From Treponema sp. (GTDB taxonomy: Bacteria > Spirochaetota > Spirochaetia > Treponematales > Breznakiellaceae), in NCBI GenBank assembly GCA_031254365.1, contig JAIRUN010000188.1, forward strand, positions 1 through 41,005: 41,005 nucleotides of DNA, given 5' to 3'. Made by a program: the position numbers and the translations under genes. The notes beneath the pieces were generated by a model, which saw only the letters and a list, made by a program, of their open reading frames with translations, searched no databases and was not told where the DNA came from. Of the stretch, positions 15,219 through 22,613 are shown piece after piece. Positions within the stretch are counted from its first letter, which is position 1. Each line of letters opens with the position of its first letter.

Positions 15219-15521
15219 TTTACTCTAATGTGGCATATCCCGTCCGAGGGGAGTCCGGCAGAGCGGCTAGCGGCAATGGCAAAAACCTGGAGGAATCTGC
15301 CTCCACAGCCCACATACGGCCTTTTTTCATACACGAATTACCTTACTGGTTCGAATATCTGGTATGTTCTCTTGCGATATGCGCCGTGCGTTATTTAGTC
15401 TACACACAGGATATGCCTTTGTTCACGGGTCTGCTCCGGCAGAGAATACCAGATAGTTTTTACCATTGCCGCTAGCCGCTCTGCCGGATCCCCTCAAGCG
15501 GCTTATACCCATTACTATAAA
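15219..15521. repeat. Large 300-bp palindromic element, MITE-like
   Basis: A nearly perfect 40-bp inverted repeat (15246-15286 and 15456-15495, one mismatch and one single-base gap) includes the 18-base core GGCAGAGCGGCTAGCGGC. Weaker symmetry extends outward to 15219 and 15521. Inside are a 6-bp hairpin (TGGAGG 15288-15293, CCTCCA 15300-15305) and a second stem (TATCTGGTAT at 15356-15365 with its complement at 15446-15455). No open frame fits. It could be a non-autonomous mobile element or a multi-branched structured RNA. Confidence 0.8.
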
Positions 15522-15556
15522 TCAGGGTAAATGCGGTTGCCGGATGTAATTCGTGG

Positions 15557-15586
15557 GGGAACAGGGCCAATCTTTGCCCCATTCCC
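15557..15586. repeat. Second intergenic hairpin
   Basis: GGGAA-CA-GGGC (15557-15567) pairs with GCCC-CA-TTCCC (15576-15586) around an 8-base loop. Weak complementarity continues outside it (GCCGG...AATT and AATT...CCGG). It lies just beyond the large palindrome and may belong to the same element. Confidence 0.5.
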
Positions 15587-15689
15587 ACTACAATTGGTAG
15601 CCGGTAATCTGCCTTACCATAGATACTGGCACTCTATTTCATATAAAATAAATTACGCTTTTATTCACAAATTTTTATTTTATGTTTGT

Positions 15690-15725
15690 AAAATTTCATT
15701 AACTTTGTAATATTTAATGAATTTT
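15690..15725. promoter_or_regulatory. A+T-rich inverted repeat upstream of the beta-barrel gene
   Basis: AAAATTTCATTAA (15690-15702) and TTAATGAATTTT (15714-15725) are complementary apart from one extra base. The surrounding A+T-rich DNA is a plausible promoter/operator region for the gene at 15858. No promoter boxes could be chosen with confidence. Confidence 0.35.
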
Positions 15726-15857
15726 GTAAAAATAATTAAAATAACGCATGATAAATTTAGTAATATTTATATATATGATTTGTATGCGACTGGACCCGAA
15801 AACGCTGGATGGCAGAATGGTCGCAATATATGTGGGAAACAAAAAAAGGAACGGAAA

Positions 15858-16547
15858 ATGAGAAATGTAAATTTTGCGAAAAAACCCGTGTTGGTGTTTT
15901 TACTGCTGTTTGCGGCCGGGGCCGTTTTTGCGGATGACACAGAAGACGCAGATGAACAAATACCATTGCCAAAAAATACGATTACCATTGATGTTGGGCC
16001 GACAGCTTATTTCCTCATGCTTACAGGAATAATGAACCTGATCGATCCTGATTATTCACCATTTGCTATTGGAATTGCCGCCCAATATGAGAGACAGATA
16101 ACAGAAAAAGTAAGCATGGCAGGACGCTTTGAGTATGGCATGATAGACATGTCGGATAATGAGTCAAAATGGTATATGTCTTCAATTTCGGCGGAAGTTC
16201 ATGGACGGTATTACCCCATGCAGGGCACATTTTTTCTGGGCGGGATGATCGGTTATGCGAATGTTTTTATGGATAATTCTACCGTGGATACTGAGAGAAA
16301 ATCTCTAGCGCATTATTTTAAATTTGGCGGAAAACTGGGCTGGCGGATTGATTTTGGCAAGCCCGGCGGGTTTGTGCTTGAACCCGCGCTTGGTTATTAC
16401 GGCGCAATTGGGACGGCGTTCAAAACAGGTTACGAAAAAGATTTCCCGGTACTTGGCAATTTGCTCAATCTATTGAACAGCTATCTTGCAAGGGGGCTGT
16501 TTATAGAAGGCCCGCGCCTTTCCCTGGGCCTCGGTTACAGGTTTTAA
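15858..16547 (+). CDS. Probable outer-membrane beta-barrel protein
   Basis: The 229-residue product has a signal peptide (FAKKPVLVFLLLFAAGAVFA) and then alternating hydrophobic and polar stretches with glycine-rich turns, such as FFLGGMIGYANVF and FKFGGKLGWRIDF. It ends in LSLGLGYRF, with a C-terminal phenylalanine as in many outer-membrane barrels. About eight strands would fit. The ATG at 15858 follows an AAGGA ribosome site; the open frame begins at 15717 but the extra residues do not look like protein. It stands alone between the palindromes and the ligA operon. The exact family is unknown to me. Confidence 0.75.
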   Translation: MRNVNFAKKPVLVFLLLFAAGAVFADDTEDADEQIPLPKNTITIDVGPTAYFLMLTGIMNLIDPDYSPFAIGIAAQYERQITEKVSMAGRFEYGMIDMSDNESKWYMSSISAEVHGRYYPMQGTFFLGGMIGYANVFMDNSTVDTERKSLAHYFKFGGKLGWRIDFGKPGGFVLEPALGYYGAIGTAFKTGYEKDFPVLGNLLNLLNSYLARGLFIEGPRLSLGLGYRF

Positions 16548-16821
16548 GAGGAAACTACCCATGTATCACAATGTGGCAAATATGCGATATCATCAAATGC
16601 CTGTACCGTTACAGTACCTGCCAGCGCTATTCCGGCAGGATCATACCTGTTGATCCGGTAACAAAAGAAGCGGTTGTTTTTTTTGATCATTTTACTATTC
16701 CTTGTGATTCTTTGCTGACATTATATGCCGGTAAAAACAGCGGCAGCATTTTTTATGCTTACTAATATGCTCTGGGATATTTTTCTGATTGTTTTTTATT
16801 CGCAGGTTATCCTGAGTAATG

Positions 16822-18867
16822 CTAAAACAATTCGCCCGGCATGGCGGATGTTTCGCCGGTTTCGGTTGTACTCTGGGCCTTGCCTGATTTTTCCGGCGCG
16901 GCAAGCAGTGCGAGAAATCCTTTCTCGTCAATAATGGGAATTCCCAGATCGCGGGCTTTTTTGTTTTTTGCCGAGCCGGATTCGGGATCGTTTGTTACAA
17001 GGTACGAAAGGCCCTTTACTACCGATGATTTCGCGGAAGCGCCCAGCGCTTTGATTTTCTCTTCGGCCTGCCCCCGCTTCATTGAGGACAGTTCCCCGGT
17101 AAAACAGAAGGAAAGGCCGCGCAGGGGAAGGGACTCTTCAGGCGGGGGCAGCGCAATGCTGATAATGCCCGCCCCCAGCACCGCGTCCATTTTCCCGGCA
17201 GTTTCCTTAAGACCGTCCGCTATGACCGCCGCGGTAATTTCCCCCAGGCCATAGACCTCCGCAAGGGCTTGTGTTGATGCGGCGCGGAGTTTTTCCAGTG
17301 TGTTGAATCCGGCGGCGGCGACTTTTTCCATGGTGGTTTCGGCAACTCCCTCAAGATCAAAACCCGCGACAAAAGCGGCAAGGGAAAGTTCCCGCTGCGT
17401 TTGAATGTGGCGGATCACTTTGGCCGCAGAAAGTTCTCCCATGCGCTCATATCCGGCAAGTTCCTCTGTGGTGAGCGTGTAGAGTTCGTGTATGTGCCGC
17501 ACCCGCTCCTTGTCAAAAAGCTGGCGGATTAGTTTTTCTCCCAGTTCCCGGATGTCCAACACGGATATCCATTTTTCAAGCCGGTGAAGCAGACGCTTGG
17601 GACAGGCCGCGTTGGGGCAGTACAGGCGCGTCCCCGCGTCTACCAGATCGGAACCGCATTGCGCGCAGCGGCTGGGGAATTCAATTTCTTTAAGAGAAGA
17701 ATAAACCACGGAGGAACACGGAGTTTTAATAGTGTTTTTGTTTTCTCCGTGAAACTCCGTGGTAAGATTCTCCGGCAAGGCGCCTTCCGGGGCAAGTCCT
17801 TCAATCTTGGGAATGATCTCGCCGCGTTTTACCACGCATACTGCCGAGCCGATTTTCAGGCCCATGTCGCGTATCATGCCGGGGTTGTTGAGATTGGCCC
17901 GCTGTACCGTGGTTCCGGCAAGGCGCACCGGTTCAACAATGCCGATAGGGGTGTAGGTGGCCCCGGACTCGCTCCACTCCACGGCACGGAGTATGCTGAA
18001 AGCGGTTTCCAGCTCAAACTTGAAGGCAATTTGTTTTTCAGGGCGCGGGCGGCGGAGATCGGCCATGTCGGTAACAATGTCTTTTACCACGAGGCCGTCA
18101 ATGTCAAAGGGAAGCTGTTCACGCATGGCGGCAATTTCCGCGCGATAGGCGATGATGTCTTCGGCATTACTGAATGTTTTCCCCGGTGTGGTTTCAAAGC
18201 CCCGCTGTGTAAGCCACTTGATTTTTTGCACTTCATCCTGAAAATAACTGTCATCGCTATTTGCCGCCGCGTCGTACGCAATGAGTCTGAGATCCTCGCA
18301 GCCAATGCCGTCCTTGCGGCGCATGATCCCATTGGCGGCGTTGCGGCAGTTTGCCTTGGAAGCGTACTTGTTCTGCCAGACCTCGTGAGTCATTACCACT
18401 TCTCCCCTCACCCCGCCGGAAAACGCGGTATCCAGCTTATGCGGTACGCCTGCCATGCGCCGGGCATTGGCAGTGATTTCATCGCCAACGATTCCATCGC
18501 CGCGGGTAATTGCCCGTACCAGCGCGCCTTTTTCGTATTGCAGTTCAAGGCTGGCTCCGTCCAGCTTGTACTGGACAAGGAGTGTTGGCAGCCCCATTTT
18601 CAGCGCCCATGCGCGGAATTCTTCGGGGTTGGCGGCCTTGTCCTGACTGCCCATTGGGATCAGGTGTTTTGCTTTGGGAAAACCGTCAACGTTGTCCGCT
18701 CCGATTTTTTTGATAACCGGGCTGTCAGGGGCAATTCTTTTCAGTTCATCCCATAGCAGATCGAATTCGCTATCAGCTATTTCCGCTTCGCCATTGTAAT
18801 ACGATTGCTGATATTTCTGTATCAGTCCCTCAAGCTCCGCTATTCGTGTGTTTGGATTAGTTTTCAT
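16822..18867 (-). CDS. ligA: NAD-dependent DNA ligase LigA, with an in-frame palindromic insertion
   Basis: LigA seals nicks during replication and repair using NAD. Of 681 residues, the Ia domain lies at about 1-70, the adenylation domain carries the nucleotide-accepting K101 (YKLDGASLEL) and the RGDGIVGDEIT motif, then come the OB fold (VVKRGEIIPKIEG), a four-cysteine zinc finger (CAQC...CPNAAC), helix-hairpin-helix repeats and a C-terminal BRCT domain (LRGLSFCFTGELSS). Between the OB fold and the zinc finger there are about 25 residues more than in E. coli LigA, encoded by a palindrome (17698-17771, residues about 366-390). The frame is intact, so the enzyme is probably active. It overlaps trmB by 11 bases as the last gene of its operon. 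Confidence 0.96.
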   Translation of the reverse strand: MKTNPNTRIAELEGLIQKYQQSYYNGEAEIADSEFDLLWDELKRIAPDSPVIKKIGADNVDGFPKAKHLIPMGSQDKAANPEEFRAWALKMGLPTLLVQYKLDGASLELQYEKGALVRAITRGDGIVGDEITANARRMAGVPHKLDTAFSGGVRGEVVMTHEVWQNKYASKANCRNAANGIMRRKDGIGCEDLRLIAYDAAANSDDSYFQDEVQKIKWLTQRGFETTPGKTFSNAEDIIAYRAEIAAMREQLPFDIDGLVVKDIVTDMADLRRPRPEKQIAFKFELETAFSILRAVEWSESGATYTPIGIVEPVRLAGTTVQRANLNNPGMIRDMGLKIGSAVCVVKRGEIIPKIEGLAPEGALPENLTTEFHGENKNTIKTPCSSVVYSSLKEIEFPSRCAQCGSDLVDAGTRLYCPNAACPKRLLHRLEKWISVLDIRELGEKLIRQLFDKERVRHIHELYTLTTEELAGYERMGELSAAKVIRHIQTQRELSLAAFVAGFDLEGVAETTMEKVAAAGFNTLEKLRAASTQALAEVYGLGEITAAVIADGLKETAGKMDAVLGAGIISIALPPPEESLPLRGLSFCFTGELSSMKRGQAEEKIKALGASAKSSVVKGLSYLVTNDPESGSAKNKKARDLGIPIIDEKGFLALLAAPEKSGKAQSTTETGETSAMPGELF
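17698..17771. repeat. Palindromic element inserted in frame within ligA
   Basis: Two 19-base arms, ACCACGGAGGAACACGGAG (17705-17723) and CTCCGTGAAACTCCGTGGT (17745-17763), are complementary except for three central bases. They surround a 21-base A+T-rich loop, with an extra AGAAT/ATTCT pair outside. Each arm contains two copies of ACGGAG. The length fits an in-frame insertion of about 25 codons at the OB-fold to zinc-finger linker. Confidence 0.8.
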
Positions 18868-19528
18868 ACGCTATAAAAAATAATTCCCTTACCTGATGAT
18901 TTTGTTCAAGCCCCTTGCGCTCAAACTTGGTTTGCGGACGCCAGGGCTGGGGCTGGGCAAAGCCGTCGTATTTATTACGAAGACACATGACGGCGTTTAA
19001 TTCATCCAGCGCCTGAAGCGCGTAATCCTCCCAATCGGTAACCATGTAGAGATAAGCGCCGGGCCGCAGCGCGGCGGCCAGTGTTTCCGTAAAAGGCCGT
19101 TTGATCAGCCGACGCTTGTGATGTCTTTTTTTGGGCCAGGGGTCAGGAAAAAAAATATGAATAGCGTCCAGAGAGCGGGGAGGAATCATCTTTTCAAAAA
19201 CTTCCGCCGCGTCATGTTCAATGATCCTGATATTGGCGAGGGAACGCTGTTCAATCTCCCAGAGCAGCCGCCCGATGCCGGGCCGGTGTACTTCAATGCC
19301 AAGATAATTGTTATGGGGATTTTCCGCGGCAATAATTGCGGTGGCAATACCCATGCCAAAGCCGATTTCAGCAATGACCGGATGAGCGTTGCCAAATACC
19401 GTTTCAAAATTGACAAAGCCCGGCGCAAAGGGAATGATACATTGTTCCGCGAGTGAATCGTATGAACGCCGCTGGGCAGCGGTAAAGCGGCCCGCCCGCA
19501 GCGCGTAACTCTTAATGCCCCGGTCCAT
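18857..19528 (-). CDS. trmB: tRNA (guanine-N7)-methyltransferase
   Basis: TrmB makes m7G46 in the variable loop of tRNAs with SAM. The 223-residue product has the SAM site AEIGFGMGIATAIIAAENP, the acidic GIEVHRPGIG segment and the family signature FFPDPWPKKRHHKRR, followed by FERKGLEQNHQVREL near the end. All are in the expected order. Its start shares one base with the stop of the upstream lipoprotein gene, and its end overlaps ligA by 11 bases. Confidence 0.95.
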   Translation of the reverse strand: MDRGIKSYALRAGRFTAAQRRSYDSLAEQCIIPFAPGFVNFETVFGNAHPVIAEIGFGMGIATAIIAAENPHNNYLGIEVHRPGIGRLLWEIEQRSLANIRIIEHDAAEVFEKMIPPRSLDAIHIFFPDPWPKKRHHKRRLIKRPFTETLAAALRPGAYLYMVTDWEDYALQALDELNAVMCLRNKYDGFAQPQPWRPQTKFERKGLEQNHQVRELFFIAYEN

Positions 19529-20199
19529 CAGCGAACAAAAGCCGCATTGGTAAAAGCGGAAGTGAAATACCCGGCATCCTCAGCCCAGAGCGCAACAGTT
19601 CGCGCGTTTGAAGGAAGATTCAATTCCCCAACAGTGCCTGAAAGGCGGGAAAGTGTTATGGTTGAAATATGGTTCCCCTGTTCATTGTAACAAACCAGCC
19701 GGTTTTCAGGATATGCGGAATCCACCGTATAATTGCCGCCGCCGATTTCAAGGGTGGGGAAGGGGAACCGGGGTTCTTCCGGCGCGTCAAAAGTGAAAGT
19801 CCGCTCCGAGCGTTCTCCCCCCTTGTTTACCAGTACCGCCCGGAACTGACCCCTCGGCAGACTTGCGCCTTCATCCATAGCAATACTCCGGCTGCCGATC
19901 CATGTATTCCCGTCATGCGTATATGTTACCCAGTCCGCGCTCGTGAGCAGCCAGCGGAATTGCTCCCGGTCATGGTACAGGTACAACTCATCAAGATTTT
20001 CAATTCCGTCCTCATCTTCAGGAAGAATAAAAAAAGAAAAACGTTCCTGCGGCCTTACCCTGTCCTGATAATATGTCAGCGCAATAAAACCGTAGCTGAT
20101 CTTCGGTTCAGTCCGCGTACAGGAAATCAGCGGCGAAAGAAAACCCGCCGCGCAGAACATGACAACCAAAATATTCTGTAATTGTTTACGCATAATCAT
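19528..20199 (-). CDS. Small secreted lipoprotein, function unknown
   Basis: The 223-residue product has an N-terminal hydrophobic segment ending in the lipobox LISC (Cys about residue 27), so it should be lipid-anchored. The mature part is rich in beta strands and aromatic residues (YGFIALTYYQDRVRPQERFSFF, FRWLLTSADWVTYTHDGNTW), consistent with an immunoglobulin-like or beta-sandwich fold. I do not know a function. An ATG six bases inside (20193) is an alternative start. It overlaps the nitroreductase stop by 4 bases (ATGA). Confidence 0.7.
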   Translation of the reverse strand: MIMRKQLQNILVVMFCAAGFLSPLISCTRTEPKISYGFIALTYYQDRVRPQERFSFFILPEDEDGIENLDELYLYHDREQFRWLLTSADWVTYTHDGNTWIGSRSIAMDEGASLPRGQFRAVLVNKGGERSERTFTFDAPEEPRFPFPTLEIGGGNYTVDSAYPENRLVCYNEQGNHISTITLSRLSGTVGELNLPSNARTVALWAEDAGYFTSAFTNAAFVR

Positions 20200-20699
20200 T
20201 CTATATATGATACTTTTGATTCCTCAAAAAAACCTCTCCGTTCAGGGGCTTCATCAGGAGTTCCGATAGCAATAACATTGAACGGAATTTTCGGTTCCGG
20301 TATATTAAAAAGCTGGCGGATGGAAATGATCCGCTGCTCTCTGGGATAGACACCGCACCAGCAAGTGCCAAGGCCCATAGAAGCGGCCTCAAGGAGTATA
20401 TTTTGCGTGGCCGCGCCGCAGTCCTGGGGAAAATAGCCCACAGGATCGCCGGTTTGCGGGACCGCCACCACAATAATAGCGGCTGCCGCGGTTTGGCACA
20501 TCATCGCATAGGGATGAACCCGCACAATTTCATCAAGCGTTTCCCTCCTGGTAACCGCGATAAATTCCCAGGGACGCGAATTACAGGCGGACGGAGCCAG
20601 CATCGCTGCTTCCAGAAGCCGGTTAAGCTGTTCTTTAGTAACCGGTTTATCAGACTGATACTTTCTGATACTGCGGCGCTTTTCAAACAGTACGTTCAT
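20196..20699 (-). CDS. Nitroreductase family FMN-dependent oxidoreductase
   Basis: These proteins bind FMN and use NAD(P)H to reduce nitro compounds, quinones or flavins. The 167-residue product has the N-terminal RRSIRKYQSDKPVTKEQL segment, the FMN-contacting APSACNSRPWEF motif, the GAATQNILLEAASMGLGTCW segment and the IGTPDEAPERR tail, all typical of the smaller members. The physiological substrate cannot be told. It is the first gene of a four-gene operon (nitroreductase, lipoprotein, trmB, ligA) with overlaps of 4, 1 and 11 bases. Confidence 0.92.
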   Translation of the reverse strand: MNVLFEKRRSIRKYQSDKPVTKEQLNRLLEAAMLAPSACNSRPWEFIAVTRRETLDEIVRVHPYAMMCQTAAAAIIVVAVPQTGDPVGYFPQDCGAATQNILLEAASMGLGTCWCGVYPREQRIISIRQLFNIPEPKIPFNVIAIGTPDEAPERRGFFEESKVSYIE

Positions 20700-20705
20700 G
20701 CCGTT

Positions 20706-20734
20706 ATTTTTTCAGATTTAGCCCTGAAAGTCAA
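20706..20734 (-). promoter_or_regulatory. Promoter of the nitroreductase-ligA operon, predicted leaderless
   Basis: On the minus strand -35 TTGACT (20729-20734), 17 bases, a weak -10 AAAAAT (20706-20711), 6 bases and the ATG at 20699. The spacing equals that of the alaS, EIIA and binding-protein promoters, which supports it despite the poor -10 box. A short inverted repeat (AGCCC/GGGCT) surrounds the -35 box. Confidence 0.5.
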
Positions 20735-20742
20735 TGGGGCTC

Positions 20743-21162
20743 TTACGGTCTCCCATAAGATTTAATAGACCGGTCCTGTTCCAGGCTTAACCATATTTCG
20801 AAAACATCGCAGGCGTAATTAACCGCTTTTTCATTTGGGTTTTTATGTCCTTTGATATAATTGCCAATTCCCCAGTTGTACGCAATGCAGACCTGCCACC
20901 AGTTCCAGTCCGCGTAATCGTAGTATTCTTTCAGCAATTTGCAGCCGGCTGTAATGTTTGTCTCAGCGCATTTCCATTCGTCATTAAACCATGAACTGTT
21001 TAATTGCATTAAGCCGCCGTCAAAAGTACCGTCCGCGTTATGTCCGACAGCATTGGGATTTCCCTGGCTCTCTTTTATTATAATTGCCGCAACCAGGTAT
21101 GGCGGTACATCATATTGAGGTGCTATCAACAGTATCAGTTCCATTATCCATGCTGCCAGCAT
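20743..21162 (-). CDS. Small SLT-fold lytic transglycosylase
   Basis: The 139-residue protein contains the SLT core: catalytic Glu31 in IIIKESQGNPNAVG, then GGLMQLNSSWF and CIAYNWGIGNY. It would cleave peptidoglycan glycan strands. The N-terminus is hydrophobic (MLAAWIMELILLIAP) but too short for a classical signal peptide. The size and the small membrane protein 11 bases upstream resemble a phage or secretion-associated lysis module. Base composition is lower in G+C than the flanking housekeeping genes. Confidence 0.8.
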   Translation of the reverse strand: MLAAWIMELILLIAPQYDVPPYLVAAIIIKESQGNPNAVGHNADGTFDGGLMQLNSSWFNDEWKCAETNITAGCKLLKEYYDYADWNWWQVCIAYNWGIGNYIKGHKNPNEKAVNYACDVFEIWLSLEQDRSIKSYGRP

Positions 21163-21173
21163 TGTCGCCCCAA

Positions 21174-21392
21174 TTATTTTGTTTTATTTTTTCGCCATTT
21201 ATTAAATTTTTTGTAATAATTTGACTTTTTATTTGCATTTAACATTACGTATAACAAATAACAGGTCATCGCGGCTATAATAAGGCACATAATCAAAAGC
21301 AGCCAGTCTGGGTTTTCATTCGTAAGTGTAATGATCCTCATTATCGCGGTTTGCGTATTTTTAATTTTCAGTTCAATTGTTGTGAATAACAC
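21174..21392 (-). CDS. Small single-span membrane protein
   Basis: The 72-codon frame begins with GTG; an inner ATG at 21341 would give 55 residues. The product has one transmembrane segment (DWLLLIMCLIIAAMTCYLLYVML) and a strongly basic C-terminal tail (KKSNYYKKFNKWRKNKTK). It is 11 bases upstream of the SLT gene. A holin-like role is only a guess from the neighbour. The reading frame could also be non-coding, as no clear ribosome site is seen. Confidence 0.5.
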   Translation of the reverse strand: MLFTTIELKIKNTQTAIMRIITLTNENPDWLLLIMCLIIAAMTCYLLYVMLNANKKSNYYKKFNKWRKNKTK

Positions 21393-21858
21393 TAATATAA
21401 ATTTAGCGCCACTAACTTTTTTTGCAATAATTATATCAACGATATTTGGTAGTTATTTCGTATAAGTTGATGAAAATTTTAATAATCTGACAATATTGTT
21501 ATGCAATTAAATTTATAAAAAAAGAATTATTTTCATTTTTACTATCAATTATTTTATTATTTCAAAACAAACAGCTTTTCTTTCATTGCAAAGAATATAG
21601 CTTACAAATGAAAACAGAGATAGATGTCAGGGACGGGTGTCAAACAATACGCTGCCAAGCATTTTATGCCGTTTTTTCTATGATTTGCGAAATTTAGCAA
21701 GCCTTAATTGCCATTTTTGTTCTTCGAAAAGGTAATATTGAACCATATGTACTTGTACTCTGTAACAACTAAAACTTTACTCTAGCAACCGTTCGACTGA
21801 AAAATCATTTCTGACACTTTTGGTCATGATTCAAGCTGTTTTTTCTCCCCTGCCAGGA
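21393..21858. other. A+T-rich intergenic segment
   Basis: I find no convincing gene, RNA or strong hairpin in these 466 bases. TATAAT boxes occur on the minus strand, but in such A+T-rich DNA they carry little weight. The phrase TGTCAGGGACGGGTGTCA near 21625-21642 differs from its surroundings and could be debris from a mobile element. Confidence 0.4.
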
Positions 21859-21888
21859 TTGACTTGGGAAATGGCGAAGTGGTAAAAT
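21859..21888 (+). promoter_or_regulatory. Promoter of the first DUF4230 gene
   Basis: -35 TTGACT (21859-21864), 18 bases, -10 TAAAAT (21883-21888). A good ribosome site (AAGGAG, 21894-21899) lies 7 bases before the ATG at 21907. The block is repeated almost exactly at 22566. Confidence 0.6.
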
Positions 21889-21906
21889 AAGGAAAGGAGA
21901 TGAATA

Positions 21907-22518
21907 ATGAAATTTGCACAGGTACTAATAATTCTTATACTTGGTATTGTTGCCGGTATAGCCGGTGGCTTGTTTATAAGCAACAATCTCAATTTTGATT
22001 TTTTTAATAAAGAAACAAGTATGAATATTACTTCAACTGTTAAGGAAATCCTGCCCAATGCAGAATATGCAAGTCTGGTATATCATTATAGCAGCGTGAT
22101 TACTCATTCTGATTCAAATAAATTTTTCGACTTCAATATTCCTTTTACTGAAAAAAAAGCGATCTATACAATTGATGGCACAGTAAAATTAGGGTTGAAT
22201 TGCAAGGATATAAGTATTGACAATCGGTATAATAACATAATTCTACGTATGCCAGCAATTAAGATTTTATCGCATGAAATGTTTCCTGAAACATTTAGCC
22301 TGTATGACGAGCAGACAAGCATATTTAACAGATATGGCCTGAAGGATGCAAATGATATACAAATGGCGCATAAAAAAGAAATGGAAGAAAAGGTTAGTAA
22401 TAATTCAGGGTTATTTGTACAGGCAAGACAATCTGCTGAACAACAATTCCGTTTATTTATTGAAAGTATTCCGGGAGTAAAAACCCAATACGGTATTGTT
22501 TTTGAATGGCAAATGTGA
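21907..22518 (+). CDS. DUF4230-family membrane-anchored protein, copy 1
   Basis: The 203-residue product has one N-terminal transmembrane anchor (AQVLIILILGIVAGIAGGLFI), and the rest should be outside the cytoplasm. The mature domain has features of DUF4230 (LVYHYSSVITHSD, KKAIYTIDGTVKLGLN, IKILSHEMFPETFSLYDEQTS, QARQSAEQQFRLFIESIPG). The function of the family is not established as far as I know. It is followed after 95 bases by a paralogue with its own promoter. The genes are A+T-rich relative to the flanks. Confidence 0.75.
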   Translation: MKFAQVLIILILGIVAGIAGGLFISNNLNFDFFNKETSMNITSTVKEILPNAEYASLVYHYSSVITHSDSNKFFDFNIPFTEKKAIYTIDGTVKLGLNCKDISIDNRYNNIILRMPAIKILSHEMFPETFSLYDEQTSIFNRYGLKDANDIQMAHKKEMEEKVSNNSGLFVQARQSAEQQFRLFIESIPGVKTQYGIVFEWQM

Positions 22519-22565
22519 AAGTGGTCGGTAGGGGAAAGCTGTATTTCACCATGAAGGAACCCGGA

Positions 22566-22595
22566 TTGACTTGGGAAATGGCGAAATGGTAGGAT
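22566..22595 (+). promoter_or_regulatory. Promoter of the second DUF4230 gene
   Basis: -35 TTGACT (22566-22571), the same 18-base spacer with one change, and -10 TAGGAT (22590-22595). AAGGA lies about 8 bases before the ATG at 22614. The -10 box differs from that of copy 1 at two positions, so expression levels may differ. Confidence 0.55.
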
Positions 22596-22613
22596 GTTCA
22601 AGAAGGAAAAAAG

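Noticed and set aside
16617-16639. Terminator after the barrel gene
   Set aside because: CCTGCC/GGCAGG can pair around an 11-base loop but no T-tract follows it on either strand.
16571-16765. 64-codon frame after the barrel gene
   Set aside because: It has no ribosome site, no recognisable pattern and a cysteine- and tyrosine-rich composition like non-coding DNA.
17584-18756. Plus-strand open frame of 390 codons
   Set aside because: It is antisense to ligA, whose motifs are complete. The amino-acid composition looks like a shadow of a G+C-rich gene.
21625-21642. TGTCAGGGACGGGTGTCA as an insertion-sequence end
   Set aside because: No matching inverted end, target duplication or transposase is present; only a short TGACAC near 21810.
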